A DNA stretch of 64,000 bases from Amycolatopsis methanolica 239 (GCF_000739085.1 NZ_CP009110.1:7006001-7070000), one strand, 5' to 3'; positions 27,122-35,885 are shown, counted from the first letter of the stretch. Numbers and translations are program-made. Notes: generated by a model from the sequence alone, not told the origin.

Positions 27122-28219
27122 GTGAATCGCGCGTATTGGCGCTGGTCCGCGGGCGCCCAGCTGTACCGCCTGCCGATCGCCATGGGGCCGCTCGCCTTCA
27201 CTTCCGCCGCCGCCGTTGTCACCGGGTCCTACCGGCTCGGCGGGGTGATGGTCGCCGTGCTCGTGGGGGCCGAGATCGTCGGCGCGGTGCCATGCGGGCG
27301 GCTGCTCGACCGGATCGGCGTGACCCGCGGTCTGGTGCTCCTCCTGCTCGCCGCCGGCACGGCCATGACGGCGCTCGTCGTCGCCGCGGGGGCCGTCGCG
27401 CACGCTCTGCTGGTCGCGCTGGTCGTGGTGCCCGGGCTGGCCGTCGGCGGGCTGTCCGGCGGCTTCCGGACCCTGCTCGGCTCCGTCGTGCCGGACGAGC
27501 GGCTGCCGCGCGCCGTCGCGATCGACTCGATGCTCTTCGAGGGCGTCCTCATCACCGGGCCGCTGCTGGTCGCCGCGCTGAACCCGGCCGGCGCGCTCGT
27601 CCCGCTCGCCGCCATGGCCGCGGCCTACTTCGCCGCCGCGCTCGCCGTGCCGCGGGCCGTCGCGCCCGCCCCGCCGAGGCCGGCGAAACTGCCCGTCCGA
27701 AACGCGCTGCCGTGGCTCGCGTGCCTGTTCGCGCTCGGCCACCTGGTCGCGACCGTCGAGGTCGCGCCGTTGCCGCTGGTCCAGCGGCTCGGCGCGGACC
27801 CGGCGCTGGCCGTGGTGGTGATCGTCGTGCTGAGCGGGGCCAGCATCGCGGGCAGCGCGGTCTTCGCGTGGCGACGGCCACCGGCCGGACGGCGGCAGGC
27901 AGCGATGGCGCTGGCCGGGTTCGCCGCAGGCGGCTCGGTGCTGGCCGCGGATCTCGGGTGGGCCGGGCTGCTCATCGGCGCGGCGCTGATCGGCGCGGGC
28001 ACCGGGCCGCTGCTGACCATCGCGTCCGTGCGGCTTCAGCGGTTGTTGCCGGAAGGTCGTCGTGCGGAGGGGTTTTCGGCCGCGTTCGTCGTGCAGGCGA
28101 CGGGGTTCGGGCTCGGGTCGCTGAGCGTGGGCGTGCTGCCGTTGTCGCTGGCGCCCACTCTCGGGGTAGTGAGCTCGGCCTGCGCATGTGCCATGCTGGC
28201 GCTACTGAACAGTAGTTAG
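27122..28219 (+). CDS. Major facilitator superfamily transporter
   Basis: A 365-residue MFS protein of about 12 short helices (MNRAYWRWSAGAQLYRLP, then alternating Ala/Val/Leu-rich spans). The loop CGRLLDRIGVTRG between helices 2 and 3 matches MFS motif A. The GTG at 27122 has AGGAGG at 27111-27116 with 5-base spacing. It is short for an MFS carrier. It lies directly upstream of an aldehyde dehydrogenase, separated by 10 bp, so they are probably co-transcribed. Confidence 0.82.
   Translation: MNRAYWRWSAGAQLYRLPIAMGPLAFTSAAAVVTGSYRLGGVMVAVLVGAEIVGAVPCGRLLDRIGVTRGLVLLLLAAGTAMTALVVAAGAVAHALLVALVVVPGLAVGGLSGGFRTLLGSVVPDERLPRAVAIDSMLFEGVLITGPLLVAALNPAGALVPLAAMAAAYFAAALAVPRAVAPAPPRPAKLPVRNALPWLACLFALGHLVATVEVAPLPLVQRLGADPALAVVVIVVLSGASIAGSAVFAWRRPPAGRRQAAMALAGFAAGGSVLAADLGWAGLLIGAALIGAGTGPLLTIASVRLQRLLPEGRRAEGFSAAFVVQATGFGLGSLSVGVLPLSLAPTLGVVSSACACAMLALLNSS
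28202..28215. promoter_or_regulatory. CTACTG-AA-CAGTAG palindrome
   Basis: A perfect 6-2-6 palindrome overlaps the last codons of the MFS gene just before the ribosome binding site (TAGGAGG) of the aldehyde dehydrogenase. It has the form of a TetR-family operator, but no TetR gene is adjacent. Confidence 0.4.
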
Positions 28220-28229
28220 GAGGCCAAGG

Positions 28230-29714
28230 ATGACCACCGTGGAGCCGAAGCCGGCCGTCAAGGGCACGTTCGACTCGCTGAACCCGGCCACCGACGAGGT
28301 CGTCGGGACCCACCCGGTGCACACCGCGGAGGACGTCCAGGCCGCGGTCGCCGCCGCGCGGACCGCCGCGGGCTGGTGGGCGGGCCTCGGGTTCGAGGGC
28401 CGGTCCGACCGCCTGCGCCGCTGGAACGGGATCATCACCCACCGCCTCGCCGAGCTGTGCGACGTCGTTAGCAAGGAGACCGGCAAGCCCGCCGGCGACG
28501 CGCAACTGGAGGCCGTGCTCGCGATCGAGCACATCCACTGGGCCGCCCGGAACGCCCGCAAGGTGCTGGGCCGGAAACGCCGCTCGGCCGGACTGCTGCT
28601 GTCCAACCACACCGCGACCGTCGAGTACCAGCCGCTGGGCGTGGTCGGCGTGATCGGGCCGTGGAACTACCCGGTCTACACGCCGCTGGGCTCGATCACC
28701 TACGCACTCGCGGCGGGCAACGCCGTGGTGTTCAAGCCCAGCGAGTACACCCCCGGCGTCGGGAAGTGGCTGGTCGACACGTTCGCCGAGGTGGTGCCCG
28801 AGTACCCGGTGCTGCAGCTGGTCACCGGCTTCGGCGCGACCGGCGCGGCGCTCGTCGGCGCGGGCGTGGACAAGATCGCGTTCACCGGCTCGACCGCGAC
28901 CGGCAAGAAGATCATGGCCGCGGCCGCCGAGACCCTCACGCCGGTGGTCATCGAGGCGGGCGGCAAGGACCCGCTGATCGTCGACTCGGACGCCGACCTG
29001 GACGCGGCCGCCGACGCCGCCGTGTGGGGCGCGTTCTCCAACTCCGGGCAGACCTGCATCGGGGTGGAGCGGGTGTACGTGCACGAGCGGGTCTACGACC
29101 AGTTCGTGGACAAGGTCGTCGCGCTGACCCGCGGGGTGAAACCGGGCGAGCAGTACGGCCCGATGACCATGCCGTCGCAGCTGGACGTGGTGCGCACGCA
29201 CATCGCCGACGCGCTGGCCCGCGGTGGCCGGGCGCTGACCGGCGGCGCGGACGCGGTCGGGGACCGGTTCGTGGAGCCGACCGTCCTGGTCGACGTGCCG
29301 GAGGACTCCGCCGCGGTGCGGGAGGAGACGTTCGGCCCGACCATGACGATCGCCAAGGTGCGCGACATGGACGAGGCGGTCGAAAAGGCCAACGCGACGG
29401 TCTACGGGCTCGGCTCAACGGTGTTCTCCCGCGCCAACGCCACCCGACTGGCCCAGCGGCTCAAGGCCGGGATGATCTCGATCAACGCGCCGTTCTCGTT
29501 CGCCGGGGCCGCGTCGCTGCCGTTCGGCGGGGTCGGCGACTCCGGGTTCGGGCGGATCCACGGCCCGGAGGGCCTGCGCGAGTTCGCCCGCCCGAAGGCG
29601 GTCGCCCGCCAGCGGTTCGCGGTGCCGATCAAGCTGACCACCTTCGCCCGCACCGAGAAGACGGACAAACTGGTGAGCAAGCTCGTCACGGGGTTGTACG
29701 GCCGGAAGCGCTGA
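28230..29714 (+). CDS. Aldehyde dehydrogenase (succinate-semialdehyde type)
   Basis: A 494-residue NAD(P)-dependent aldehyde dehydrogenase. GPWNYPVYTPLGSI and the conserved FKPSE give the cofactor site; the general base Glu is in VVIEAGGKDP; the catalytic Cys is in FSNSGQTCIGVER. The ATG has TAGGAGG about 7 bases upstream. The C-terminus carries a basic extension (RTEKTDKLVSKLVTGLYG) seen in actinobacterial succinate-semialdehyde dehydrogenases. The exact aldehyde is not shown. Confidence 0.93.
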   Translation: MTTVEPKPAVKGTFDSLNPATDEVVGTHPVHTAEDVQAAVAAARTAAGWWAGLGFEGRSDRLRRWNGIITHRLAELCDVVSKETGKPAGDAQLEAVLAIEHIHWAARNARKVLGRKRRSAGLLLSNHTATVEYQPLGVVGVIGPWNYPVYTPLGSITYALAAGNAVVFKPSEYTPGVGKWLVDTFAEVVPEYPVLQLVTGFGATGAALVGAGVDKIAFTGSTATGKKIMAAAAETLTPVVIEAGGKDPLIVDSDADLDAAADAAVWGAFSNSGQTCIGVERVYVHERVYDQFVDKVVALTRGVKPGEQYGPMTMPSQLDVVRTHIADALARGGRALTGGADAVGDRFVEPTVLVDVPEDSAAVREETFGPTMTIAKVRDMDEAVEKANATVYGLGSTVFSRANATRLAQRLKAGMISINAPFSFAGAASLPFGGVGDSGFGRIHGPEGLREFARPKAVARQRFAVPIKLTTFARTEKTDKLVSKLVTGLYGRKR

Positions 29715-29770
29715 CGCCGGTGACTTGTCGCCGGACCGCGTGAACTTCTCGCCATCGGGTAACAATCCGT

Positions 29771-30202
29771 ATGCGAAAGATCATCGGTACCGCGGCCGGA
29801 GCGGCGCTCCTCGGCTCGATCGGGATCGCCGCTCCCGCCGCGCGAGCAGCGGAAACACCGTGCAGCCCGCAGGCGAAGGCGTGCCTGCGGTTACACACCA
29901 ACCAGGCCTGGCTGACGGACAACGGTCAGGTGACCCGCGGGCCGGTTCCGGTCGCCGTGGGCAAACCCGGCTACGAGACGCCGGTGGGCACGTTCAAGGT
30001 CCAGTACCGCGACATCGACCACTACAGCAAGGCCTACGACGCCCCGGTGCCGTACTCGGTGTTCTTCACGACCACCGGGGTAGCGTTCCACGAGGGCAGC
30101 CTGCGTGAGCAGTCGCACGGGTGCGTGCACCTCTCGCACGCCGACGCGAAGGCCTTCTACCAGGCCCTCCGCACGGGCGACGTGGTCGAAGTCGTGAACT
30201 GA
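29771..30202 (+). CDS. Small secreted L,D-transpeptidase (YkuD fold)
   Basis: A 143-residue protein with a Sec signal peptide (MRKIIGTAAGAALLGSIGIA, cleaved after ARA) and one YkuD catalytic domain. The catalytic Cys is in EQSHGCVHLSHAD. L,D-transpeptidases make 3-3 cross-links in peptidoglycan. Mycobacterial-type enzymes carry extra Ig-like domains, which are absent here, so it is a minimal form. It sits between the aldehyde dehydrogenase and iclR, with no clear operon partner. Confidence 0.9.
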   Translation: MRKIIGTAAGAALLGSIGIAAPAARAAETPCSPQAKACLRLHTNQAWLTDNGQVTRGPVPVAVGKPGYETPVGTFKVQYRDIDHYSKAYDAPVPYSVFFTTTGVAFHEGSLREQSHGCVHLSHADAKAFYQALRTGDVVEVVN

Positions 30203-30233
30203 GTCCGGTATTTCGGACGAGGCGGGGTATCGT
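30203..30233 (+). promoter_or_regulatory. iclR promoter with operator palindrome
   Basis: The palindrome GTCCG-GTATTT-CGGAC (30203-30218) lies where the -35 region should be. A -10 box TATCGT (30228-30233) is 6 bases before the ATG of iclR, so the transcript would be leaderless and self-repressed. A core of TCCGGTATTTCGGA resembles two sites at 33363 and 33479. Confidence 0.6.
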
Positions 30234-30239
30234 GCGGAC

Positions 30240-31052
30240 ATGCCCCGTCTCGTACCCGCCGTGCTCCGGGCCGCGGACATCCTGGAACTGTTCCTCGACG
30301 AACACGTCCGCCTGTCCGCGACCGAGATCGTCGAGCGCCTGGGCCTGCCCCGCTCCACCACGCACGAGCTGCTCACCACCCTCGTCGCCCGGAAGTACCT
30401 GGACCGCCAGGCAGGCGAGGAGACCATGTACCGCCTCGGGCCGAAGCTGCTCGAACTGGGGGCGCGCTACCAGCAGCGGCTGGAGTTCGGCGTCGAGGCG
30501 GACGCGGTGGCGCGGCGGGTCGCGGCGCAGTGCGACGAGACCGTGCACGTCGCCGTGCTGGACGGGCTCGAGGTCGTCTACGTGTCCAAAATAGACTCGA
30601 CCCACTCGGTGCGGCTGATCTCCGCGGTCGGCCGCAGACTGCCGGCCAACTGCACCGCCGTGGGCAAGGTCCTGCTCGCCGGGCTGTCCAGGGAGGAGGT
30701 CAGCCGCCGCCTCAAGGGACACCGGCTGACCGCGCTCACCGAGCACAGCGTCACGTCCCGCCCGGAGCTGCTCGCCCAGCTGGACGCGGTCCGCGTGACC
30801 GGCGTCGCCCACGAGCGCAGCGAGTCCAACCCGGACGCCGGCTGCGTGGCCGCACCGGTGGTGGACTCGCGCGGCGAATGGGTCGCCGCGATGAGCATCT
30901 CCATCCCGACCTCGCGCCACGACCAGGAGTCCTGGCGCCGCTGGGAAAAGCTCGTCCGGGAGGGCGCGGCCGAATTGTCCCAGCGCCTCGGCGGCCGCCC
31001 GCGAGATCCTGCTGATCACGGCTTACACGGCGGTGCGGATAGCGGAACCTGA
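30240..31052 (+). CDS. IclR family transcriptional regulator
   Basis: A 270-residue IclR protein. The N-terminal winged helix runs AADILELFLDEHVRLSATEI, then VERLGLPRSTTHELLTTLVA. The effector-binding domain includes YVSKIDSTHSVRLIS and a GRRLPANCTAVGKVLLAGLS motif typical of the family. It converges on the catabolic genes 31081-33347 and probably controls them together with the MFS gene at 33515 through shared palindromes. The inducer should be the sugar acid or intermediate of the pathway. Confidence 0.92.
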   Translation: MPRLVPAVLRAADILELFLDEHVRLSATEIVERLGLPRSTTHELLTTLVARKYLDRQAGEETMYRLGPKLLELGARYQQRLEFGVEADAVARRVAAQCDETVHVAVLDGLEVVYVSKIDSTHSVRLISAVGRRLPANCTAVGKVLLAGLSREEVSRRLKGHRLTALTEHSVTSRPELLAQLDAVRVTGVAHERSESNPDAGCVAAPVVDSRGEWVAAMSISIPTSRHDQESWRRWEKLVREGAAELSQRLGGRPRDPADHGLHGGADSGT

Positions 31053-31080
31053 GGCGGTGCCGGCTGGGAGCCGCCACGCC

Positions 31081-32403
31081 TCAAGGCACCAGCACCCGAT
31101 CCGGCACGTTCTGGAACGCGACCGGGCGCCGGAACCGGTCCACCGCCGCCGTGCCGACCGAGGTGTGCAGCGGCGCCGTGGTCGCCGGGTACGGGCCGCC
31201 GTGGTGCATCGCGCGCGTCACGGCAACCCCGGTCGGCCAGCCGTTCCACACCACGCGCCCCACGTGTTCGGCCAGCTCGTCGACCAATTCGGCCGCCACC
31301 GGGTCGTCGTCCTCCGCCTGCACGGTCCCGGTGAGCTGCCCGTCGAGGGACCGGACGACGTCCAGCATTTCGGCCTCGGTCGAGTACTCCACCACGAGCG
31401 AGGCCGGGCCGAAGCACTCGGTTCGCAGCGCCTCGCCGTGCTCGAGCAGCGCCTTCGCGGTCGTGGCCAGCAGCGTTGGCGCCGCGCCGCCGTCGACCAG
31501 CGTCTGCACCTCGGCGTGCCCGGACAGCCGGCCGAGCACCGCCGCGTAACCGCTCGCGAGCCGCTCGTTGAGCAGCGGCGCGGCGGCCACCTGGCGCACC
31601 CGCTCGGCCGCGACCTCCCCCAGCCCGGCCCCGGCCGGGACCAAAAACAACCCGGGCTTCGTGCACAGCTGACCGGCGCCCATCGTGAACGAGTCCACGT
31701 AACCGGCCGCGATCTCCGCGCCACGCGCCCGCGCCGCCGCCTCGGTGACGAACACCGGGTTCACACTGCCCAGCTCGCCGTAGAACGGGATCGGATCCGG
31801 CCGCGAGACCGCCAGGTCGTACAGCGCCCGCCCAGCGGTGGGTGAACCGGTGAAGGCCGCGGCCCGGACGCGTGGATCGGTCAGCGCGGCCCGGCCGTCC
31901 TCCTCGCTGTGGATCAGCGCGAACACGCCCTCCGGCAGCGCGGCCCGCACGATCTCGCCCGTCGCGCCGGACAACCGCGGGTGGCCGGGGTGCGCCTTGA
32001 GCACCACCGGGCAGCCCGCCGCCAGCGCCGACGCGGTGTCCCCGCCCGCCACCGAGAACGCGAACGGGAAGTTCGACGCCGCGAACACCAGCACCGGCCC
32101 GATCGGACGGTGGGTCAGCACCAGCTTCGGCCGCGGCGCGGGCGGCCACGAGGGGTCCGCCTCGTCGACCACCGTGCGCGGCTGGACCTCCTCGGCCAGC
32201 AACCGGAGCTGGAACGTGGTGCGCACGACCTCACCACGCAGCCGCGCCTCCGGGATGTGCGTCTCTTCGTGCGCGAGCGGCACGAGCTCGTCCGCGGCGG
32301 CATCGATGCCGTCCGCGACCTTCTTCAGCGCCGCGGCGCGGTCGGCGCGCGCCCACGACCGGGCCGCGCCGGCAGCCGCTTCGAGGATGTCGTCCAAGCT
32401 CAT
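31081..32403 (-). CDS. Aldehyde dehydrogenase, ketoglutarate-semialdehyde (2,5-dioxovalerate) type
   Basis: A 440-residue NADP-type aldehyde dehydrogenase. Characteristic segments are HRPIGPVLVFAASNFPFAFS, FYGELGSVNPVFV with the active-site Glu, and FTMGAGQLCTKPGLFLVP with the catalytic Cys. These match the group that oxidises 2,5-dioxopentanoate to 2-oxoglutarate in non-phosphorylating pentose and hexarate pathways. At 440 residues it is shorter than the usual ~500. It overlaps the upstream U32-like gene by 4 bp, so the two form an operon. Confidence 0.88.
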   Translation of the reverse strand: MSLDDILEAAAGAARSWARADRAAALKKVADGIDAAADELVPLAHEETHIPEARLRGEVVRTTFQLRLLAEEVQPRTVVDEADPSWPPAPRPKLVLTHRPIGPVLVFAASNFPFAFSVAGGDTASALAAGCPVVLKAHPGHPRLSGATGEIVRAALPEGVFALIHSEEDGRAALTDPRVRAAAFTGSPTAGRALYDLAVSRPDPIPFYGELGSVNPVFVTEAAARARGAEIAAGYVDSFTMGAGQLCTKPGLFLVPAGAGLGEVAAERVRQVAAAPLLNERLASGYAAVLGRLSGHAEVQTLVDGGAAPTLLATTAKALLEHGEALRTECFGPASLVVEYSTEAEMLDVVRSLDGQLTGTVQAEDDDPVAAELVDELAEHVGRVVWNGWPTGVAVTRAMHHGGPYPATTAPLHTSVGTAAVDRFRRPVAFQNVPDRVLVP

Positions 32404-33347
32404 CGGGTCACCTCCGCGACGGTGGCGGGCACGGCGAGGTCGGCGGCGGGCAGGGCCGAGCCGACGGCCTGCGGCGCGTGCCGGTGCAGCAGTTCGAGAC
32501 CGATCTCCGCACGACGGACCCGCTCGCGCACTAGCGCGACCGCGGTCGACGTCAGGTGGGTGCCGCTGGGGTAGATGTTCGGCGCGTTGCGCAGCCCGAA
32601 CTTGAGGTAGACCGGCGCGGCGACCCGCACGATCTCGGCGATCTCGAAGTGCCGGACGAACCCGCCGAGGTCGTCCGGCGCCTCGACGTAGACGTCCAGC
32701 GGCACGTCCACCGCCGCGCGGATCGCGGCGAGCTGGGCCAGGCTCAAGTCAGTCGGCACGTTGTAGGTGGTGGCGCCGGCCTGTTCGGCGAGCCTGATCG
32801 ACGCCGGGTTGGCCAGGCCCATCTGCACGCTGACCTTGAACCGCATGGCGACGGGCAGCTCCCCGGCCGCGCGCATGCGGTCGGCGACGCTCAGCACGCC
32901 CAGGTCGGTCACCAGCACGCTGCGGATCCCGGCCTCGGCGGTGCGGCGGATGTCCTCCAGCACGTGGACCAGCTGCTCGGCGCCCCGCGCCTGCGCGGCG
33001 AACGGCCCGCCGCCGGACGCCACGGACGCGGCACCGGTGTCCCACCCTGCGACCGGGCGGGCGAACAGGCTCACCTCGACCTCGCGCGCCCGCGCGAGGT
33101 CGGCCATCGCGGCCAGCTCCGCACGCGTCAGCAGCATGCCGCCGCTGCCCTGCGAGACGCGGTGCACCACGACCCCGCGGGCGTCGGCCTCGGCGTAGAC
33201 AGCTTCCAGCGCCTGCGGGCCCTCGACGCTCGGGATCTCCACCCGGTACTGGGCGCCGTCCGGGAAGCGCTTGGGGCTCGTCGGCAGCTCACCCGGGTCG
33301 CCGGGCGGCAGGCCCAGGGTGCGCAGGAAGTCGCGGGTTCTGTCCAC
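32400..33347 (-). CDS. U32 peptidase-like TIM-barrel protein
   Basis: A 315-residue protein with an alternating beta/alpha pattern suggestive of a barrel (YRVEIPSVEGPQALEAV, then ATTYNVPTDLSLAQLAAI). It resembles the U32 peptidase group found in some sugar-acid clusters. It contains no cysteine at all, unlike typical U32 enzymes such as YhbU, so a classic role in tRNA or protein processing is unlikely. Its place as the first gene of an operon with the ketoglutarate-semialdehyde dehydrogenase suggests an enzymatic step of the pathway, perhaps an aldolase or dehydratase-like reaction. That is inference. Confidence 0.5.
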   Translation of the reverse strand: MDRTRDFLRTLGLPPGDPGELPTSPKRFPDGAQYRVEIPSVEGPQALEAVYAEADARGVVVHRVSQGSGGMLLTRAELAAMADLARAREVEVSLFARPVAGWDTGAASVASGGGPFAAQARGAEQLVHVLEDIRRTAEAGIRSVLVTDLGVLSVADRMRAAGELPVAMRFKVSVQMGLANPASIRLAEQAGATTYNVPTDLSLAQLAAIRAAVDVPLDVYVEAPDDLGGFVRHFEIAEIVRVAAPVYLKFGLRNAPNIYPSGTHLTSTAVALVRERVRRAEIGLELLHRHAPQAVGSALPAADLAVPATVAEVTR

Positions 33348-33362
33348 GGTTCACCACCGTTG

Positions 33363-33426
33363 TTCGAAATTTCGGATGCTGTTCGTAGTCCCGGACGACG
33401 TTAGGCGCTGGCCGAACCGCGGTCAA
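33363..33426 (-). promoter_or_regulatory. Promoter and operator of the U32-like/ALDH operon
   Basis: On the minus strand, TTGACC (33426-33421), a 17-base spacer and TAACGT (33403-33398) form a standard promoter. GTCC-C-GGAC (33388-33396) overlaps the start site, and TTCGAAATTTCGGA (33363-33376), a near-palindrome, lies between it and the GTG start at 33347. Confidence 0.65.
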
Positions 33427-33431
33427 GACGG

Positions 33432-33492
33432 TTGACACCGCCCGAATCCCGACTTTAGGTTCGGACAGCCGAACGTCATCCGAGATATCGGA
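33432..33492 (+). promoter_or_regulatory. Promoter and operators of the ACS-type MFS gene
   Basis: TTGACA (33432-33437), an 18-base spacer and TAGGTT (33456-33461) form a strong promoter whose -35 is only 5 bp from that of the divergent operon. TTCGG-ACAG-CCGAA (33460-33473) covers the start site and TCCGA-GATA-TCGGA (33479-33492) follows it, as expected for repression by IclR. Confidence 0.7.
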
Positions 33493-33514
33493 CAAGCAGA
33501 CAACGGAGTCACCC

Positions 33515-34804
33515 GTGCCCCCAGCCATCCTGCGCAAGATCAGCCTGCGCCTGCTGCCCTTCCTCGGGCTGCTGTACGTGATCGCCTACATCGACCGGTC
33601 CAACGTCGGGTTCGCGAAGCTGACCCTGCAATCCGAGCTCGGCCTGTCGGCGACCGTCTACACGCTCGGCCAGGTGTTCTTCTTCGTCGCCTACGCGCTG
33701 CTGGAGGTGCCGAGCAACCTCGCCCTGCACCGCTACGGCGCGAACCGGTGGATCGCGCGGATCATGCTCACCTGGGGTCTGGTCACCGTCGCGACCGCGC
33801 TGGTGTCCACGACCTGGCAGTTCTACCTGGCGCGGTTCGCGCTCGGGGCGGCCGAGGCCGGGTTCTTCCCCGGCGTCATCTACTACCTGACCCGCTGGTT
33901 CCCGGAAAGCCACCGCAGCAAGGCGATCGGGCTGTTCATGCTGGCCGGCCCGGTGTCGTTCATCATCGGCAACCCGGCGATGGGGGCGCTGAACGACCTG
34001 CACGGCGTCCTCGGCCTGGAGGGCTGGCAGTGGATCTTCGTCGCGACCGGCGTCCCCGCCGTGCTGCTGACGCCGATCGTGCTCTGGGTCCTGCCGAAGT
34101 CGCCCGAAACCGCCAAGTGGCTGACCGACGACGAGCGCACCTGGCTGACCGGCGAGCTGCGCCGCGAGGCCGAGGCCGCCGGCGCCCAGCCGCACAGCCC
34201 CTGGGCGGTGCTCAAGGACTCACGGGTGCTGGCGATGGCCCTGTTCTTCCTGTGCTTCCCGCTGGCCACCTACGGACTCGCGTTCTGGCTGCCGACGATC
34301 GTGAAGGGCTTCGGCGACCTGTCCGGGTTCGGCGTCGGCGCGGTGTCGGCCATCCCGTACGTGTGCGTCATGGCTGGTCTTCTCCTCATACCGCGACTGG
34401 CCAACCGGCGCGAGGCGCCCTTCGGCTGGCTCGCGTTGATGCTCGGCTTCTCGATCGCCGGGTTCCTCGTCGCCGCGACCGCGAGCGCCCCGTGGCTGCA
34501 GATGATCGGACTGTGCGTCGCGTCGATCGGCGGCTACGCGGCCCAGCCGGTGATGTGGGGCCTGGTGCCGAAGTTCCTCGCCGGGGCGACCGCGGCCGCC
34601 GGCATCGCCGCGATCAACGGCATCGGCAACCTCGGCGGCGGGTTCGGCCCGATGGGCATCGCGGCGATCGTGGACGCCACCGGTTCGGCCGCGACCGGCC
34701 TGTACTTCCTGATCGCGGTGTCCGTGCTCGGCTTGTTCGGCACGTACGGACTGCGCCGGGTGCTGCGCCGTCGCACGGACACCGCGAAGGTGCTGACCGG
34801 CTAG
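33515..34804 (+). CDS. MFS transporter of the anion:cation symporter (ACS) family
   Basis: A 429-residue 12-helix carrier. LLPFLGLLYVIAYIDRSNVG at the start and RFALGAAEAGFFPGVIYYLT are hallmarks of the ACS family, which imports organic acids such as hexuronates, galactonate or phthalate. A cytoplasmic central loop (LPKSPETAKWLTDDERTWL) follows helix 6. It is divergent from the catabolic operon and shares its operators, so it probably imports the substrate. Some of the expected pathway enzymes, such as a sugar-acid dehydratase, are missing nearby. Confidence 0.88.
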   Translation: MPPAILRKISLRLLPFLGLLYVIAYIDRSNVGFAKLTLQSELGLSATVYTLGQVFFFVAYALLEVPSNLALHRYGANRWIARIMLTWGLVTVATALVSTTWQFYLARFALGAAEAGFFPGVIYYLTRWFPESHRSKAIGLFMLAGPVSFIIGNPAMGALNDLHGVLGLEGWQWIFVATGVPAVLLTPIVLWVLPKSPETAKWLTDDERTWLTGELRREAEAAGAQPHSPWAVLKDSRVLAMALFFLCFPLATYGLAFWLPTIVKGFGDLSGFGVGAVSAIPYVCVMAGLLLIPRLANRREAPFGWLALMLGFSIAGFLVAATASAPWLQMIGLCVASIGGYAAQPVMWGLVPKFLAGATAAAGIAAINGIGNLGGGFGPMGIAAIVDATGSAATGLYFLIAVSVLGLFGTYGLRRVLRRRTDTAKVLTG

Positions 34805-34872
34805 CAGGAGAAGCAGTGGGTGTCCCAGTCGGCAGAAGGTATCCAGGTCACACCCGTCACCACCCTGGGCAG

Positions 34873-34891
34873 GCTGTGCCCGCAGCACAGC
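34873..34891. terminator. Hairpin between the MFS gene and purS
   Basis: A perfect 7-bp stem, GCTGTGC with GCACAGC, and a 5-base loop lie 69 bp after the MFS stop. It may be a terminator. TAGACT right after it (34892-34897) could be the purS -10 box. Confidence 0.4.
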
Positions 34892-34938
34892 TAGACTCGG
34901 CTGGTACCGCCTACCTGCGATTACTGGAGCGACCCGCC

Positions 34939-35175
34939 GTGGCCCGTGTGGTGGTTGACGTCATGCCCAAGCCCGAGATCCTCGACCCGCAAGGTCAAGC
35001 CGTCGCCGGGGCGCTGCCGCGGCTGGGCTTCACCGGGGTCACCTCGGTGCGCCAGGGCAAGCACTTCGAGCTCGAGGTCGACGACTCGGTCGACGACGAG
35101 ACGCTCGCCAAGATCGCCGAGGGCTTCCTCGCCAACCCGGTGATCGAGGAGTGGACCGTGCGGAGGCTCCCGTGA
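34939..35175 (+). CDS. purS: Phosphoribosylformylglycinamidine synthase subunit PurS
   Basis: A 78-residue protein, the usual size. PurS binds PurL and PurQ and helps channel ammonia during FGAM synthesis. Typical sequences are [19 protein letters not shown], then the [18 protein letters not shown] core. The GTG start overlaps nothing upstream and has GGAG about 10 bases before it. Its stop overlaps the purQ start (GTGA at 35172). Confidence 0.95.
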   Translation: MARVVVDVMPKPEILDPQGQAVAGALPRLGFTGVTSVRQGKHFELEVDDSVDDETLAKIAEGFLANPVIEEWTVRRLP

Positions 35176-35843
35176 AGGTCGGTGTCATCACCTTCCCCGG
35201 CACGCTGGACGACGTGGACGCGGTCCGCGCCGCCCGCTACGCCGACGCGGAGGCGGTCAACCTGTGGCACGCGGACGAGGACCTGCACGGCGTCGACGCG
35301 GTGATCGTGCCCGGCGGCTTCTCCTACGGCGACTACCTGCGCTGCGGCGCGATCGCCCGCTTCGCCCCTGTGATGTCGTCCGTCGTCGACGCGGCCAAGG
35401 GCGGCATGCCGGTGCTCGGCATCTGCAACGGCTTCCAGATCCTGTGCGAGGCCGGGCTGCTGCCGGGCGCGCTGGTGCGGAACAAGAAGCTGCACTTCGT
35501 GTGCCGCGACCAGTGGCTGCGCGTGGAGAACAACACCACGGCGTGGACGACCCGGTACGAGGCGGGCGCCGAGATCCTGGTGCCGCTCAAGTCCGGCGAG
35601 GGCGGCTACGTCGCCGACCAGTCCACGCTGGACGAGCTGGAGGGCGAGGGCCGCGTGGTGTTCCGCTACGTCGGCGAGAACCCGAACGGGTCGCGTGACG
35701 ACATCGCGGGCATCTGCAGCGCCAACGGCCGCGTCGTCGGCCTGATGCCGCACCCCGAGCACGCGATCGACGCGCTCACCGGCCCCAGCGACGACGGGCT
35801 GGGGATGTTCCTCAGCCTGGTCGACAGCCTCGTCAACGCCTGA
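35172..35843 (+). CDS. purQ: Phosphoribosylformylglycinamidine synthase subunit PurQ
   Basis: The glutaminase subunit that supplies ammonia to PurL. It has 223 residues from GTG 35172 ([14 protein letters not shown]), a start set by GGAGG five bases upstream and coupling to purS; a GTG at 35151 is unlikely. The class I glutaminase triad is visible: nucleophile Cys in [14 protein letters not shown], and His and Glu in MPHPEHAID. purL lies 3.4 kb downstream, beyond an antisense ABC exporter. Confidence 0.96.
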   Translation: MKVGVITFPGTLDDVDAVRAARYADAEAVNLWHADEDLHGVDAVIVPGGFSYGDYLRCGAIARFAPVMSSVVDAAKGGMPVLGICNGFQILCEAGLLPGALVRNKKLHFVCRDQWLRVENNTTAWTTRYEAGAEILVPLKSGEGGYVADQSTLDELEGEGRVVFRYVGENPNGSRDDIAGICSANGRVVGLMPHPEHAIDALTGPSDDGLGMFLSLVDSLVNA

Positions 35844-35885
35844 TCCGGCGGGGTTTCTCCGGGGGCGCCGGCCTCCGGAGGAACC

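Noticed and set aside
34939..35843. A longer N-terminus for PurS or PurQ from upstream in-frame starts
   Set aside because: PurS and PurQ sizes and motifs match the family from 34939 and 35172, and the GTGA coupling with GGAGG fixes the purQ start.
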